This document shows, piece after piece, positions 1 through 8,051 of a DNA stretch of 64,000 nucleotides. The notes below the pieces were generated by a model that was given only the letters and a program-made list of their open reading frames with translations, had not been told where the DNA came from and did not search any database. Made by a program: the position numbers and the translations under genes. The stretch covers positions 1 through 64,000 of the forward strand of contig NZ_BEWB01000023.1 in NCBI RefSeq assembly GCF_003112555.1. Reading direction: 5' to 3'. Within the stretch, counting starts at the first letter, position 1; each line of letters opens with the position of its first letter. The stretch comes from Streptomyces coelicoflavus. Lineage in GTDB: Bacteria; Actinomycetota; Actinomycetes; Streptomycetales; Streptomycetaceae.

Positions 1-127
1 CAAGGTCCCACCAGACTGACAGCGGCATGGCTGCCCACGCCGAGCGGTTGTACTCCGCCGGATCCTCGCTCTCCCGCAGCCGGATGAACTCCTCCACGGA
101 GGTGATCTCAGGGAAACGGTCCGTCAT
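1..127 (-). CDS. Hypothetical protein, N-terminal fragment cut by the window edge
   Basis: Only the first 42 codons are inside the window. They start at an ATG read leftwards and stay open to base 1. The peptide begins MTDRFPEITSVEEFIRLRES and continues with an acidic stretch and a WAAMPLSVWWDL segment. I recall similar starts in Streptomyces proteins annotated as hypothetical or HEAT-repeat containing, but the visible part carries no diagnostic motif. It lies leftward of two other minus-strand small genes and beside an integrase remnant, so it may belong to old accessory DNA. The product is unassigned. Confidence 0.5.
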   Translation of the reverse strand, partial: MTDRFPEITSVEEFIRLRESEDPAEYNRSAWAAMPLSVWWDL

Positions 128-186
128 GGCAGCCAGTAAGCCACGATGTCTAGGTCAGACGTCAAGCATCACCTGACGCCGAATCG

Positions 187-594
187 TCAAGCATCACCTG
201 AGACCCGACAGGGACTCGACACTGTGCGGTGGGGCTTAAAGCTGTGTGCGCATGCTGGGAGTTCGGCGTCTTGCCGGTGTGCGAGGGGCAGGAAGAGCAC
301 TGGTCGGATCGTCCAGGTGATGCGGACGTCGGCATGGGTGATGGTTACCGTGCAGGGCTCGGAGCGCATCAGGGCTCTGCGGGTTTCGGCGTGCTCTTCG
401 TACAGCCACGTCCACGCTTCGTCCGACGCGTCGGAGTCGAGCGCCGGTGAGATGGTGTGGAGAGCGATGGCTACCCAGCGGTCTGCCTGGGGTGCCGAGT
501 ATGCGTCGAACGATGCAAGGCGCGCCAGCCCTCCTGTGCTGGTAACTTCCTCGGTCCAACATTCGCACCAGTAGCCGCGGGTGGGCCCGTTCAT
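187..594 (-). CDS. Hypothetical protein, 135 aa
   Basis: A complete reading frame starts at ATG 594 and overlaps the stop of the preceding minus-strand gene by four bases (ATGA), which argues that both are real and co-translated. The protein is acidic in the middle (DASDEAWTWLYEEHAET) and has no signal peptide, membrane segment or known motif that I can see. The four-base coupling with the 99-aa gene is the strongest evidence. The location next to an integrase remnant and a tRNA suggests accessory origin. Function unknown. Confidence 0.5.
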   Translation of the reverse strand: MNGPTRGYWCECWTEEVTSTGGLARLASFDAYSAPQADRWVAIALHTISPALDSDASDEAWTWLYEEHAETRRALMRSEPCTVTITHADVRITWTIRPVLFLPLAHRQDAELPACAHSFKPHRTVSSPCRVSGDA

Positions 595-890
595 GGGGTC
601 GCTCCCGCCGGGTAGGCCAGCAGCACGTAGCGGGTGCTCTCGTCGTAGAGAGTGAGTTGGTCACCCGTGCCGCTGGTCAGGTAGGCGAGGGCCCGTTCGT
701 GTTCGGCGTCGTCCGTCAGCCAGTGCAGGACCGGCTGTGCGTATGCGGCGTCGAGCTGGTCGGTGATGTGCTGCGTGCGCTCGCGTAGCCAGCGCAGTGC
801 CAGGCATGGGCTCATGGCGTCGTGTGATCCCAAGGGGATGGAACGGACCTCGCTCAACGGGTAGGCGGTGGCTCGGCATCGGACCGTCAT
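591..890 (-). CDS. Hypothetical protein, 99 aa, start possibly disrupted
   Basis: The frame runs leftwards from ATG 890 and its stop overlaps the ATG of the 135-aa gene (ATGA), forming a two-gene unit. The middle of the protein (RWLRERTQHITDQLDAAY, then TDDAEHERALAYL) looks like soluble helical sequence. The first ten or so residues overlap, in antisense, the start of the tyrosine-integrase remnant on the plus strand. The two reading frames meet at a junction near 865-890, so the present N-terminus may be a chimera made by a deletion and the true start could have been lost. No function can be assigned. Confidence 0.45.
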   Translation of the reverse strand: MTVRCRATAYPLSEVRSIPLGSHDAMSPCLALRWLRERTQHITDQLDAAYAQPVLHWLTDDAEHERALAYLTSGTGDQLTLYDESTRYVLLAYPAGATP

Positions 891-1342
891 CGTTCGCCGG
901 GCTCAGGCCGAGTTGCAGGACGGCCGGCTCTTCGACAAGACGCCGAAATCCGCGGCCGGGGTGCGCTCCGTCTCCTTCCCCGCCGAACTGCTCGACGCGG
1001 TCACGCACCACCTGGAGCACTTCGCCGCTCCCGGCCGTGAGGGGCACGTCTTCGTCGGGCCGCAGGGCGGGCAGCTGCGGCGGAGCAACTTCCGGGACGA
1101 CTGGGTCAAGGCCCGGAAAGCTGCGGGCGTCACGGCCGAGCTGCACTTCCACGATCTTCGGCACACGGGCAACACGCTGGCTTCGACGGCCGGCCAGTAC
1201 GCGGGAGCTGATGACGCGGATGGGGCACAGCAGCTCCCGAGCCGCGCTGATCTATCAGCACATGACCAGCGACCGGGACCGGGCCATCGTCGACCGGCTC
1301 GGGGCCATGATCCGCGACGGCGGGGGAGGGGCCTCGGGGTAG
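880..1342 (+). pseudogene. Tyrosine integrase remnant, N-truncated and frameshifted
   Basis: The translation contains the C-terminal catalytic half of a phage/ICE-type tyrosine recombinase. The Arg-bearing box HFHDLRHTGNTLAS is read in one frame up to about base 1191. The following RELMTRMGHSS box and the segment with the nucleophile Tyr (ALIYQHMTSDRDRAI) are only found in another frame. Restoring the frame needs a small indel near 1191, probably two lost bases. The N-terminal DNA-binding half, normally around 190 residues or more, is missing. The gene points at the 3' end of tRNA-Arg about 107 bp away, the usual place for an integrase beside its attachment site. It is inferred to be an inactive relic of an integrative element. 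Confidence 0.85.
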
Positions 1343-1400
1343 AGGATGTGGCATCCACGTGGCATTAGTGACCCGCGTGTGGCACGGCCCCGGACACGAC

Positions 1401-1443
1401 GAAGGGCCAGCCTGGGAGGAAACCCCTCCTGAGCTGACCCTTC
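1401..1443. terminator. Imperfect hairpin between integrase relic and tRNA-Arg
   Basis: GAAGGGCCAGC on the left pairs with GCTGACCCTTC on the right with one mismatch. An inner GGAGG/CCTCC pair closes a short loop. It sits directly downstream of the tRNA on the minus strand and downstream of the integrase relic on the plus strand, so it could stop transcription from either side. Confidence 0.5.
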
Positions 1444-1449
1444 TTGCTG

Positions 1450-1522
1450 TGCCCCCGGCAGGATTCGAACCTGCGACACCCGCTTTAGGAGAGCGGTGCT
1501 CTATCCCCTGAGCTACGAAGGC
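1450..1522 (-). tRNA. tRNA-Arg (anticodon CCT)
   Basis: The minus strand gives a 73-nt cloverleaf. The acceptor pair GCCTTCG/CGGGGGC includes two G-U wobbles, the anticodon loop is CTCCTAA between CCGCT and AGCGG, the T-loop is GGTTCGAATCC and the discriminator is A. CCA is not encoded. The 5' acceptor strand departs from a perfect complement of the 3' strand, which is compatible with the 3' half having been supplied by an integrated element. The integrase remnant lies just past the 3' end. Confidence 0.93.
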
Positions 1523-1601
1523 GGGGCGTGCCGCTGTGGGCGGCGGTGCCAACAGGTTAGCGGATCGGAGGCGGGGGTGGAGGGGGAGGCCGGGGTGTGG
1601 G

Positions 1602-3254
1602 TCACGTCGGGGGGACGTGGACGAAGCGGCCCGCCACGCGGAGGTCTGCCTCGATGGCGGCCGCCGTTCGGGACAGTTCCGGGAGGAGCTCCGTTTCGCA
1701 GGCCGTCGGTGTGCGGCGGGCCGCGTGTGTGGCGACGTTGATCGCCGCCGCCACCCTTCCCGTGCGGTCGTGCACCGGGACCGCGACGGCGCGCAGGCCG
1801 GCTTCCAGTTCCTCGTCGACCAGGGCGTAGCCCCGGGCCCGGACCTCGGGGTGGGCCAGCAGGACGCGGCCCAGGGCCGTCGCGTGGGCCGGGAGGCGGG
1901 TGCCGAGTGTGACTCGGGCGCTCAGGACGTGGGGCGCGGAGGCCTGGGCCGTGTACTGGATTTCCTCGCCCGAGTCGGACAGGACGGCCAGCGAGGCCGA
2001 TTCGTGGACGCGGTCGGCCAAGGCCGTGAGGTGGGGCTGGGCGATCTCGGGGAGGGAAGTGCGGGAGAGGGGTGGGAAGCCCAGGGACAGGACCCGGGGG
2101 GTGAGGGTGAAGGTGGCGTCGGGGGCGGGGGTGACCAGGCCCGCGTGCGTGAGCGTGATCAGGGCCCTGCGTGCGGTTGCCCGGGTCAGGCCCGTCGCCT
2201 TCGCGACCTGGGTCAGGGTGAGCGCGGAGCGGCCCTCGCCGAAGGCGGTCAGGACGGTCAGGCCGCGGGCCAGGGACTCCACGAACTCCCGGCCGAGTTC
2301 CTGTTTCGACGCGCCGGTCCAAGTGGCCAGGTCTGTGCGGGGCGGTCCGGGGGTCGGGGGTGCGGCCGTGCGCAGGTCGGTCTCCATGGCCGTCACCGCC
2401 GCGCGCAGGCGGGGGAGCAGCGCCGTCCGCAGGTCCGGTGCCGTGTGGCGGCTGGTGTGGCTCACCACGCTCGCCACGCAGGCCAGGCGGCCGGTGCCGG
2501 GGCCCCGTAGGTCCCGTAGGTCCCGTAGGTCGCGTACGGGGACCGAGAGCGCCACCAGGCCCGGTTCGATCAGCTGGTCGTCCAGTGCGTAGCCGTCGCT
2601 CGCCGCCGTGGACGTACGGAGGACGAAGTCGTCGTCGGGGGTGGGGTGTTCGCGGGGCGGTACGGCGGGGAAGGTGTGGTTCGCCGGGTCCGCGGCTCGG
2701 CGTTCTCGCCAGTGGTGCCAGTCCGCGTCCGTCCATTGCGTGGCGAAGAGGGGGCCGGGGGCGGTGCGTTCGGCCGGGAGCAGGTCGCCGATGCGGAAGC
2801 TCAGGGACATGGCGCGGCGGCGGGTGGCCTGGTGGATGAAGCGGACCCCGTCCCGGTCGCCGACCGCCAGGGACACCGACTCGTCCAGTTCGTCGGCGAG
2901 GGCGTCGGCGCGGGCGGAGAGCAGGTCGGGGAGGTGGAGGGCGGCCAGGTAGGCGTTGCCCAGTTCCATCAGGCGGGGGGCCAGGGTCACGTCGCGGCCG
3001 TCCAGGCGGACGTATCCCATGCGGGCGAGGGTCGCCGTGAGGCGGTCGACCGTGGAGCGGGCCAGGCCGGTGGTCTTCTCCAGGGCGCTGAGGCTGAGGG
3101 TGCCGTCGTGCGCCTCGGTCAGCCGGCGGAGTACGGCGATGCCGCGGAGGAGTGGCGCGACCGCCTCGGCGGGCGCCACCGCGTCGGTCGGGGCGACCGC
3201 CTCGGCCGGGGGGACCGCTTCGGCCGGGGGGACGTGAGTGGTGTGGGCGGGCAT
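1602..3254 (-). CDS. Tandem (double) IclR-family transcriptional regulator
   Basis: This 550-aa protein is about twice the usual IclR length of roughly 250 aa and contains two complete IclR units. Unit one has a winged helix near residues 35-95 (LSALEKTTGLARSTVDRLTA) and an effector domain to about 270. Unit two has a winged helix near 318-375 (LTQVAKATGLTRATARRALI) and a second effector domain to the end. Proteins of this family bind DNA as dimers and respond to small aromatic or organic acids. A fused pair may act as an internal dimer (inference). The first 30 residues are a hexapeptide repeat of the type PPAEAV, and a short RDL repeat occurs in the first effector domain. No target operon is obvious, as the flanking genes are a tRNA and a secreted protease. 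Confidence 0.88.
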   Translation of the reverse strand: MPAHTTHVPPAEAVPPAEAVAPTDAVAPAEAVAPLLRGIAVLRRLTEAHDGTLSLSALEKTTGLARSTVDRLTATLARMGYVRLDGRDVTLAPRLMELGNAYLAALHLPDLLSARADALADELDESVSLAVGDRDGVRFIHQATRRRAMSLSFRIGDLLPAERTAPGPLFATQWTDADWHHWRERRAADPANHTFPAVPPREHPTPDDDFVLRTSTAASDGYALDDQLIEPGLVALSVPVRDLRDLRDLRGPGTGRLACVASVVSHTSRHTAPDLRTALLPRLRAAVTAMETDLRTAAPPTPGPPRTDLATWTGASKQELGREFVESLARGLTVLTAFGEGRSALTLTQVAKATGLTRATARRALITLTHAGLVTPAPDATFTLTPRVLSLGFPPLSRTSLPEIAQPHLTALADRVHESASLAVLSDSGEEIQYTAQASAPHVLSARVTLGTRLPAHATALGRVLLAHPEVRARGYALVDEELEAGLRAVAVPVHDRTGRVAAAINVATHAARRTPTACETELLPELSRTAAAIEADLRVAGRFVHVPPT

Positions 3255-3309
3255 CGGCTCTCCGGTCCGGCGGTCACGGCAGGGCGCCCACGGTAGCCCG
3301 CCCCGCCCG

Positions 3310-4608
3310 TCACTTCCGAGTGACCCGGACCCCTACGTCTCCCGTCCCGTCCTTGCCCGTCACCTTGATCGTGACGCCCTTGCGCGGGTCCTTGAAGGTC
3401 TCGCCCTCCGTGAAGGTGGCGTCGGAGAGTTCGGCGTGGACGTTGGGGCTGCGGGTGCAGCCGCCGCTGTCGCGCTCGGAGTCGTAGACGCGTACCGGAC
3501 CCATTCCGGTGTCCACGTCCGCGTCGACCTTGTAGATCAGTACGCCGGGCCGGCACACCGTCTCGTCGTTGCCCTCGCGGGTGCGCAGTTCGACCGCGTA
3601 CCCGGAGGTGCCGCTCAGCGGGAGGACCACCAGCTTGTCGCCGCCCTTGCGGGCCAGCGGGGTGAGTGTGTACTCGGTCGTCCCGGGCGCGGACGCGCAG
3701 TGCACCTGCGTGCGGTCGAGCCAGCCCAGCTTCCACTTGTGCCAGCCGAGGAGGTCGTTGTTGGCGCCCCAGTCCTCGCTCATGATGTCCCAGTGGCCCA
3801 CGGCGCCTCCGCCCTCCTGGGTGTAGAGGTCGGGGAGGCCGAAGACGTGGCCGTTCTCGTGGGGGAGTACGCGGTAGCCGGTCTCGTCGTAGGAGCCGGA
3901 GCCGTCGTCCTGGCGGGAGTAGACGAAGGAGGCGTTGGCCACCGGGACGCCGTCGGCGACCGGGGCCTCCTGGTTCCCGGCGAAGGTCACGGACAGGACC
4001 GTGTCCAGGGCGGAGGGGCCCGCGTTCGGGGTGACCAGGACGTTCACGAGGTCGTACGAGCGGAAGTCGACCTTCGGGTCGGCCGCCGCGACCAGGTCCT
4101 GGACCAGTTTGCGGTAGCCGGGCTCGAAGGGGGCGCCGCGTTCTATGCCGTACTCCGCGAAGGACTTGGGCATCCGCAGCCAGTCGCGGATCGGGGTTTC
4201 GGGGCGGTAGTCGAGGCGGCCGTAGCTGCTGGTGCGGAACCATTCCTCGGTCTTCGGGAAGAACTCCGCGTACCGGTCGAGCGCCTTGCCCTCGCCGGGC
4301 GCGTCGGAGAAGTCGATCATAAGGGTGAGGGCGCGGACGGTGCCGGTCGAGCGGGCGTAGCCGGAAGAGGTGGGCACGCCCTCGGACATCTGGATCTCGG
4401 GGCCGCCGCTGATCATGCAGGGGCCGTGCGCGGAGGTGCGGGAGAGGGCGGCGGGGCCGGGGCCCGCGGTGGAGGTGCCGGGCGCGAGCCGGCCGGTGCC
4501 GGCCGAGGTGCTGAGCGCGAGGGTCAGGACGGCGACGGTCCCGGCCGCGGTCAGCCGGCGCGGGCGTATGCGGCGGCTCGGCGGCTGCACCTGCCCGTGC
4601 GGCTGCAT
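3310..4608 (-). CDS. Secreted M6-family (immune inhibitor A-like) metalloprotease
   Basis: The 432-aa product starts with a basic, twin-arginine-containing N-terminus and a hydrophobic stretch (residues 20-35) typical of an export signal. The zinc motif is HENGH at residues 250-254, inside LPHENGHVFGLPDLY, which also matches the extended M6 pattern with an acidic third ligand region. Residues before it include the conserved start of the catalytic domain (RALTLMIDFSDAPGEG). Such enzymes are extracellular endopeptidases of the immune inhibitor A group. The ATG is preceded by GGGGAGG. It stands alone between the IclR gene and a divergently oriented TetR gene. Confidence 0.88.
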   Translation of the reverse strand: MQPHGQVQPPSRRIRPRRLTAAGTVAVLTLALSTSAGTGRLAPGTSTAGPGPAALSRTSAHGPCMISGGPEIQMSEGVPTSSGYARSTGTVRALTLMIDFSDAPGEGKALDRYAEFFPKTEEWFRTSSYGRLDYRPETPIRDWLRMPKSFAEYGIERGAPFEPGYRKLVQDLVAAADPKVDFRSYDLVNVLVTPNAGPSALDTVLSVTFAGNQEAPVADGVPVANASFVYSRQDDGSGSYDETGYRVLPHENGHVFGLPDLYTQEGGGAVGHWDIMSEDWGANNDLLGWHKWKLGWLDRTQVHCASAPGTTEYTLTPLARKGGDKLVVLPLSGTSGYAVELRTREGNDETVCRPGVLIYKVDADVDTGMGPVRVYDSERDSGGCTRSPNVHAELSDATFTEGETFKDPRKGVTIKVTGKDGTGDVGVRVTRK

Positions 4609-4811
4609 GCGGACCTCCCCGTGCCACGGCAGCCGCCCGACACCGGCTGCGCCCTTGGGCTCACCCTGGGCCGACGGGAGGGCGGGCGCGCGCTGGAGAG
4701 GCCGATCGTGGGTTTCTCGCCGGTAGCCGCCGATCGGGGGACCGGCCCGGTCGGGGTGTGACCCAGGTCACGGAAAAGATCTTCGGCGCCGGGAAATAAC
4801 CGGGGATCGTT

Positions 4812-4846
4812 TCCCCGTTTAGACCTGTGTCCGAGCGAAACGGGGA
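4812..4846. promoter_or_regulatory. Inverted repeat upstream of the TetR/MFS pair
   Basis: TCCCCGTTT (4812-4820) and AAACGGGGA (4838-4846) form a 9-bp perfect inverted repeat with a 17-nt spacer, located 93-127 bp before the TetR start. It is the only clear symmetry in the 330-bp gap (4609-4938) between the protease and TetR genes. A TetR autoregulatory operator is the simplest reading. No convincing -10/-35 could be fixed. Confidence 0.4.
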
Positions 4847-4938
4847 TTCCCTCCCCGGATCGCGCAACCAGTGGAGCCGCGGAGCCGAACCACCCGCCTC
4901 GCGGGCCCCACACACCTCACAGACCAAAGGAGTACGCC

Positions 4939-5592
4939 GTGCAGACCGCGATCCCCGACCAGCGCAAGGTGGCCCGGCCCCGCGCCGATGCTCTGCGCAA
5001 TCGGGAGCGGATCGTCGCCGCCGCCCGGGAGATGTTCGTCGAGCACGGGCCGGACGTGCCGCTCGACGACGTCGCCCGCCGGGCCGGCGTCGGCAACGCC
5101 ACGGTGTACCGCAACTTCCCCGACCGCGACGCCCTCGTCCGCGAGGTCGTCTGCTCGGTCATGGACCGTACGGCACGGGCGGCCGAGCTGGCGCTCGAAG
5201 AGACCGGGGACGCGTTCGAGGCGCTGGAGCGCTTCGTGCACGTCTCCGTCGACGAGCGCATCAGCGCGCTGTGCCCCATGGTGTCCAGCACGTTCGACGA
5301 GCACCACCCCGACCTGGAAGCGGCGCGCCAACGGGTCGAACGACTCGTCGCCGAGGTCATGGACCGGGCGAAGGTGGCCGGTCAGCTCCGTGGCGACGTG
5401 GGCGTGGGCGATCTGATGATCGCCGCCGCCCAGCTCAGTCGGCCCCCGGCCGGTACGGGGTGCGTGAGCGCCGACCGGTTCGTCCATCGCCATCTTCAGC
5501 TGTTCCTGGACGGGCTGCGGGCTCCCGCCCGCTCCGCCCTGCCGGGTGCGGCCGTGACTCTGGAGGATCTGCGCCGGCCCTGCGACCAGTAG
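4939..5592 (+). CDS. TetR/AcrR-family transcriptional regulator
   Basis: The 217-aa protein has a classical TetR helix-turn-helix at residues 22-68 (VARRAGVGNATVYRNFPDRD) followed by a variable helical ligand domain. The GTG start follows a good AAAGGAG Shine-Dalgarno sequence. The next gene on the same strand, 158 bp downstream, is a 14-TM drug exporter, so this is most likely its local repressor. The inverted repeat about 100 bp upstream may be its operator. The ligand cannot be predicted. Confidence 0.88.
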   Translation: MQTAIPDQRKVARPRADALRNRERIVAAAREMFVEHGPDVPLDDVARRAGVGNATVYRNFPDRDALVREVVCSVMDRTARAAELALEETGDAFEALERFVHVSVDERISALCPMVSSTFDEHHPDLEAARQRVERLVAEVMDRAKVAGQLRGDVGVGDLMIAAAQLSRPPAGTGCVSADRFVHRHLQLFLDGLRAPARSALPGAAVTLEDLRRPCDQ

Positions 5593-5750
5593 CTCCGCCA
5601 CTTCCTCCGACCGGTCCGAATCCGGTCACGATCGTTCCGCCCTCGACGCCGGGGTCGCGTCGGCCACTGTGCCGGTAGCGCCCGTCGCCGCGGGTTCAGT
5701 CGTCCCTTTTCTCATCTTTTTCCGTCACGAAGTCCGAAGTGGGTATCCCC

Positions 5751-7295
5751 ATGTCTCAATCAGCCGTCAAGGCCTCCGGCGTCACCGACGCCCCGGACGC
5801 CGGCCGCTGGAAAGCGCTGGTCTTCATCGCGCTCGCCCAGCTGATGGTGGTCCTCGACGCCACCATCGTGAACATCGCCCTGCCCTCCGCGCAGCAGGAC
5901 CTCGGCATCTCCGACGGCAACCGGCAGTGGGTCGTCACGGCCTACGCCCTCGCCTTCGGCGGACTGCTGCTGTTCGGCGGCCGGATAGCCGACCTGTGGG
6001 GCCGCAAGCGCACCTTCGTCCTCGGCCTGGCCGGCTTCGCCGTCGCCTCCGCGCTGGGCGGCGCGGCCACCAACGAGGCGATGATGTTCGGCTCCCGCGC
6101 CCTCCAGGGCGTCTTCGGTGCCCTGCTCGCGCCCGCCGCGCTCTCCCTGCTCGCCGTGATGTTCACGGACGCCAAGGAGCGTGCCAAGGCGTTCGGCATC
6201 TACGGTGCGATCGCCGGTGGCGGTGGCGCCGTGGGTCTGATCCTCGGCGGCTTCCTCACCGAGTACCTGAACTGGCGCTGGACGTTCTTCGTCAACATCC
6301 CGTTCGCCATCGTCGCCGCGGCCGGTGCGTACCTGGTCATCCGTGAGCCCAAGGGCGGCCGCAACCGCTCGCCGCTCGACATCCCCGGCGTGATCCTGTC
6401 CACCCTCGGCCTGGTCGCGCTCGTCTACGGCTTCACCCGCGCCGAGTCCAACGGCTGGAGCGACGCCGTGACGGTCGGCATGTTCGTCGGCTCGGCCGTG
6501 CTGCTGCTGGCCTTCGTGATCGTCGAGTCCCGGGTCAAGGCCCCGCTGCTGCCGCTGCGCGTGATCACCGAGCGCAACCGGGGCGGGATCTACCTCTCGC
6601 TGGGTCTGGCCATCATCGCGATGTTCGGCCTGTTCCTCTTCCTGACCTACTACCTGCAGATCGTGAAGGGCTACACGCCGGTGAAGACCGGCTTCGCCTT
6701 CCTGCCGATGATCGCGGGCATGATCACGGGCTCCACCCAGATCGGCACCCGTCTGATGACCCGGGTCGCGCCCCGGCTGCTGATGGGCCCCGGCTTCCTG
6801 GTCGCCGCCGTCGGCATGCTGTTCCTGACCCAGCTGGAGGTCGACACCTCCTACGCCGGTGTGCTGCTGCCCGGCATGCTGCTGCTCGGCCTCGGCATGG
6901 GTACGGCGTTCATGCCGGCGATGTCCATGGCCACCATGGGCGTGGAGCCGCGGGACGCCGGTGTCGCCTCCGCGATGGTCAACACCTCGCAGCAGGTGGG
7001 CGGCGCGATCGGTACGGCGCTGCTGAACACGATCGCCGCCTCCGCCACCACGTCCTACATCGCCGACCACATCGGCGGCGCGTCCTCCCGGTCCCAGCAG
7101 CAGCTGGTCCAGCTGGAGGGGCAGGTGCAGGGCTACACCAGCGCGATCTGGTTCGCCGTCGGCATCCTGGTCGTGGCGGCCGCGCTCGCCCTGACCCTCG
7201 TCAACGCCGGCCGGCCGGGCGGCCCCGCCGTCACCGGTTCCGGTACGGGCGACGAGGCCGAGGACGAGCTGCGGGTGCCGGTCGTCGCCCACTGA
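5751..7295 (+). CDS. MFS drug:H+ antiporter, DHA2 (14-TM) family
   Basis: The 514-aa protein has the EmrB/QacA layout: about 14 hydrophobic helices, the motif-A loop GGRIADLWGRKR between TM2 and TM3, and the motif-C region GAIAGGGGAVGLILGG in TM5. The opening (WKALVFIALAQLMVVLDATIVNIALP) is typical of DHA2 exporters. I chose ATG 5751. An in-frame GTG at 5739 is possible but neither has a strong ribosome binding site. Paired with the TetR gene it is probably a regulated efflux pump at the cytoplasmic membrane. Substrate unknown. Confidence 0.9.
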   Translation: MSQSAVKASGVTDAPDAGRWKALVFIALAQLMVVLDATIVNIALPSAQQDLGISDGNRQWVVTAYALAFGGLLLFGGRIADLWGRKRTFVLGLAGFAVASALGGAATNEAMMFGSRALQGVFGALLAPAALSLLAVMFTDAKERAKAFGIYGAIAGGGGAVGLILGGFLTEYLNWRWTFFVNIPFAIVAAAGAYLVIREPKGGRNRSPLDIPGVILSTLGLVALVYGFTRAESNGWSDAVTVGMFVGSAVLLLAFVIVESRVKAPLLPLRVITERNRGGIYLSLGLAIIAMFGLFLFLTYYLQIVKGYTPVKTGFAFLPMIAGMITGSTQIGTRLMTRVAPRLLMGPGFLVAAVGMLFLTQLEVDTSYAGVLLPGMLLLGLGMGTAFMPAMSMATMGVEPRDAGVASAMVNTSQQVGGAIGTALLNTIAASATTSYIADHIGGASSRSQQQLVQLEGQVQGYTSAIWFAVGILVVAAALALTLVNAGRPGGPAVTGSGTGDEAEDELRVPVVAH

Positions 7296-7376
7296 CGACG
7301 CCGGACCCGGTGTCGAACCACTGACGACGCCGGACCCGGTGTCGGACCACTGGCGACGCCGGACCCGGTGTCAGCA
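7290..7376. repeat. 29-bp tandem repeat, three copies, at the 3' end of the MFS gene
   Basis: Three head-to-tail copies (7290-7318, 7319-7347, 7348-7376) share the core CGACGCCGGACCCGGTGTC and differ at a few bases. The first copy contains the stop codon of the MFS gene, so duplication extended its 3' untranslated region. The two added copies also carry a codon in the same register, the last changed to TGG. Confidence 0.9.
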
Positions 7377-7462
7377 CCCGCTCGGGCTCCTGTTCCACCC
7401 GTGCGGGCGGGGAGGGGACGCCCCGCACGCACGGTTCCCCCGGACCTGCCCCGGCCGCGCGC

Positions 7463-7954
7463 TCAGCGCAGCCAGGGCAGGTCCGCACCCGCTTCGCTCG
7501 GCTGAAGTCCCTCGGCGACGATCCGCATGATCTCGCCGAGGGACTTCTGCTGTTCCGGGGTGAGCCGGTCGAAGACCGCCTGGCGCACGGCGTTCACGTG
7601 GCCCGGTGCGGTGCGGCGCAGCACCTCGTACCCCTCGTCCGTGAGGATGGCGAACTGGCCGCGCTTGTCGGAGGGGCAGTCCTCACGGCGGACCCAGCCG
7701 TTCTTCTCCAGACGGGCGACCGCGTGCGAGAGCCGGGACCGGGTGATCTTGGCGTACTTGGCCAGCTCCGTCATCCGCAGCCGCCGGCGCGGTGACTCCG
7801 CCAGCTTGACCAGCAGGCCGTAGTAGACGTGGGGCATGCCCGCGTCGCGCTGGAGCTGCCGGTCGAGGTGGTCCTCGAGGAGGGTGGCGGCCTCGATGTA
7901 GGAGCGCCAGACGAGCTGCTCCTCGGCGGTGAGCCATCGGGGTTCGTCGTTCAT
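7463..7954 (-). CDS. MarR-family transcriptional regulator
   Basis: The 163-aa protein carries a MarR winged helix: recognition segment LAKYAKITRSRLSHAVARLE and wing GWVRREDCPSDKRGQFA, flanked by dimerisation helices (VWRSYIEAATLLEDHLDRQL at the start). The ATG at 7954 is chosen because the family normally begins about here. A longer frame to 8080 would add 42 unrelated residues and run through the operator-like region. It is divergent from an extradiol dioxygenase gene with two TTGA-N4-TCAA-like sites between them, so it probably represses that gene and itself in response to a phenolic or oxidant ligand (inference). Confidence 0.9.
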   Translation of the reverse strand: MNDEPRWLTAEEQLVWRSYIEAATLLEDHLDRQLQRDAGMPHVYYGLLVKLAESPRRRLRMTELAKYAKITRSRLSHAVARLEKNGWVRREDCPSDKRGQFAILTDEGYEVLRRTAPGHVNAVRQAVFDRLTPEQQKSLGEIMRIVAEGLQPSEAGADLPWLR

Positions 7955-7978
7955 GCGTCCACTGTACGAGACGGTTCC

Positions 7979-8034
7979 TTGAATGTTAAACAAAACGGGG
8001 GTAGATTGACGGCACGTAGAGATTGAGAGTTCAA
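7979..8034. promoter_or_regulatory. Two MarR-type operator candidates between marR and dioxygenase genes
   Basis: TTGAgagtTCAA (8023-8034) is a symmetric half-site pair. TTGAatgtTAAA (7979-7990) is the same pattern with one mismatch. Their centres are 44 bp apart in the 97-bp divergent region, and the right one lies 17 bp before the dioxygenase ATG, next to its GGAGG ribosome binding site. AT-rich TTGA/TCAA palindromes are typical of MarR operators. Confidence 0.6.
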
Positions 8035-8051
8035 GTATTGGAGGAGCCGTC

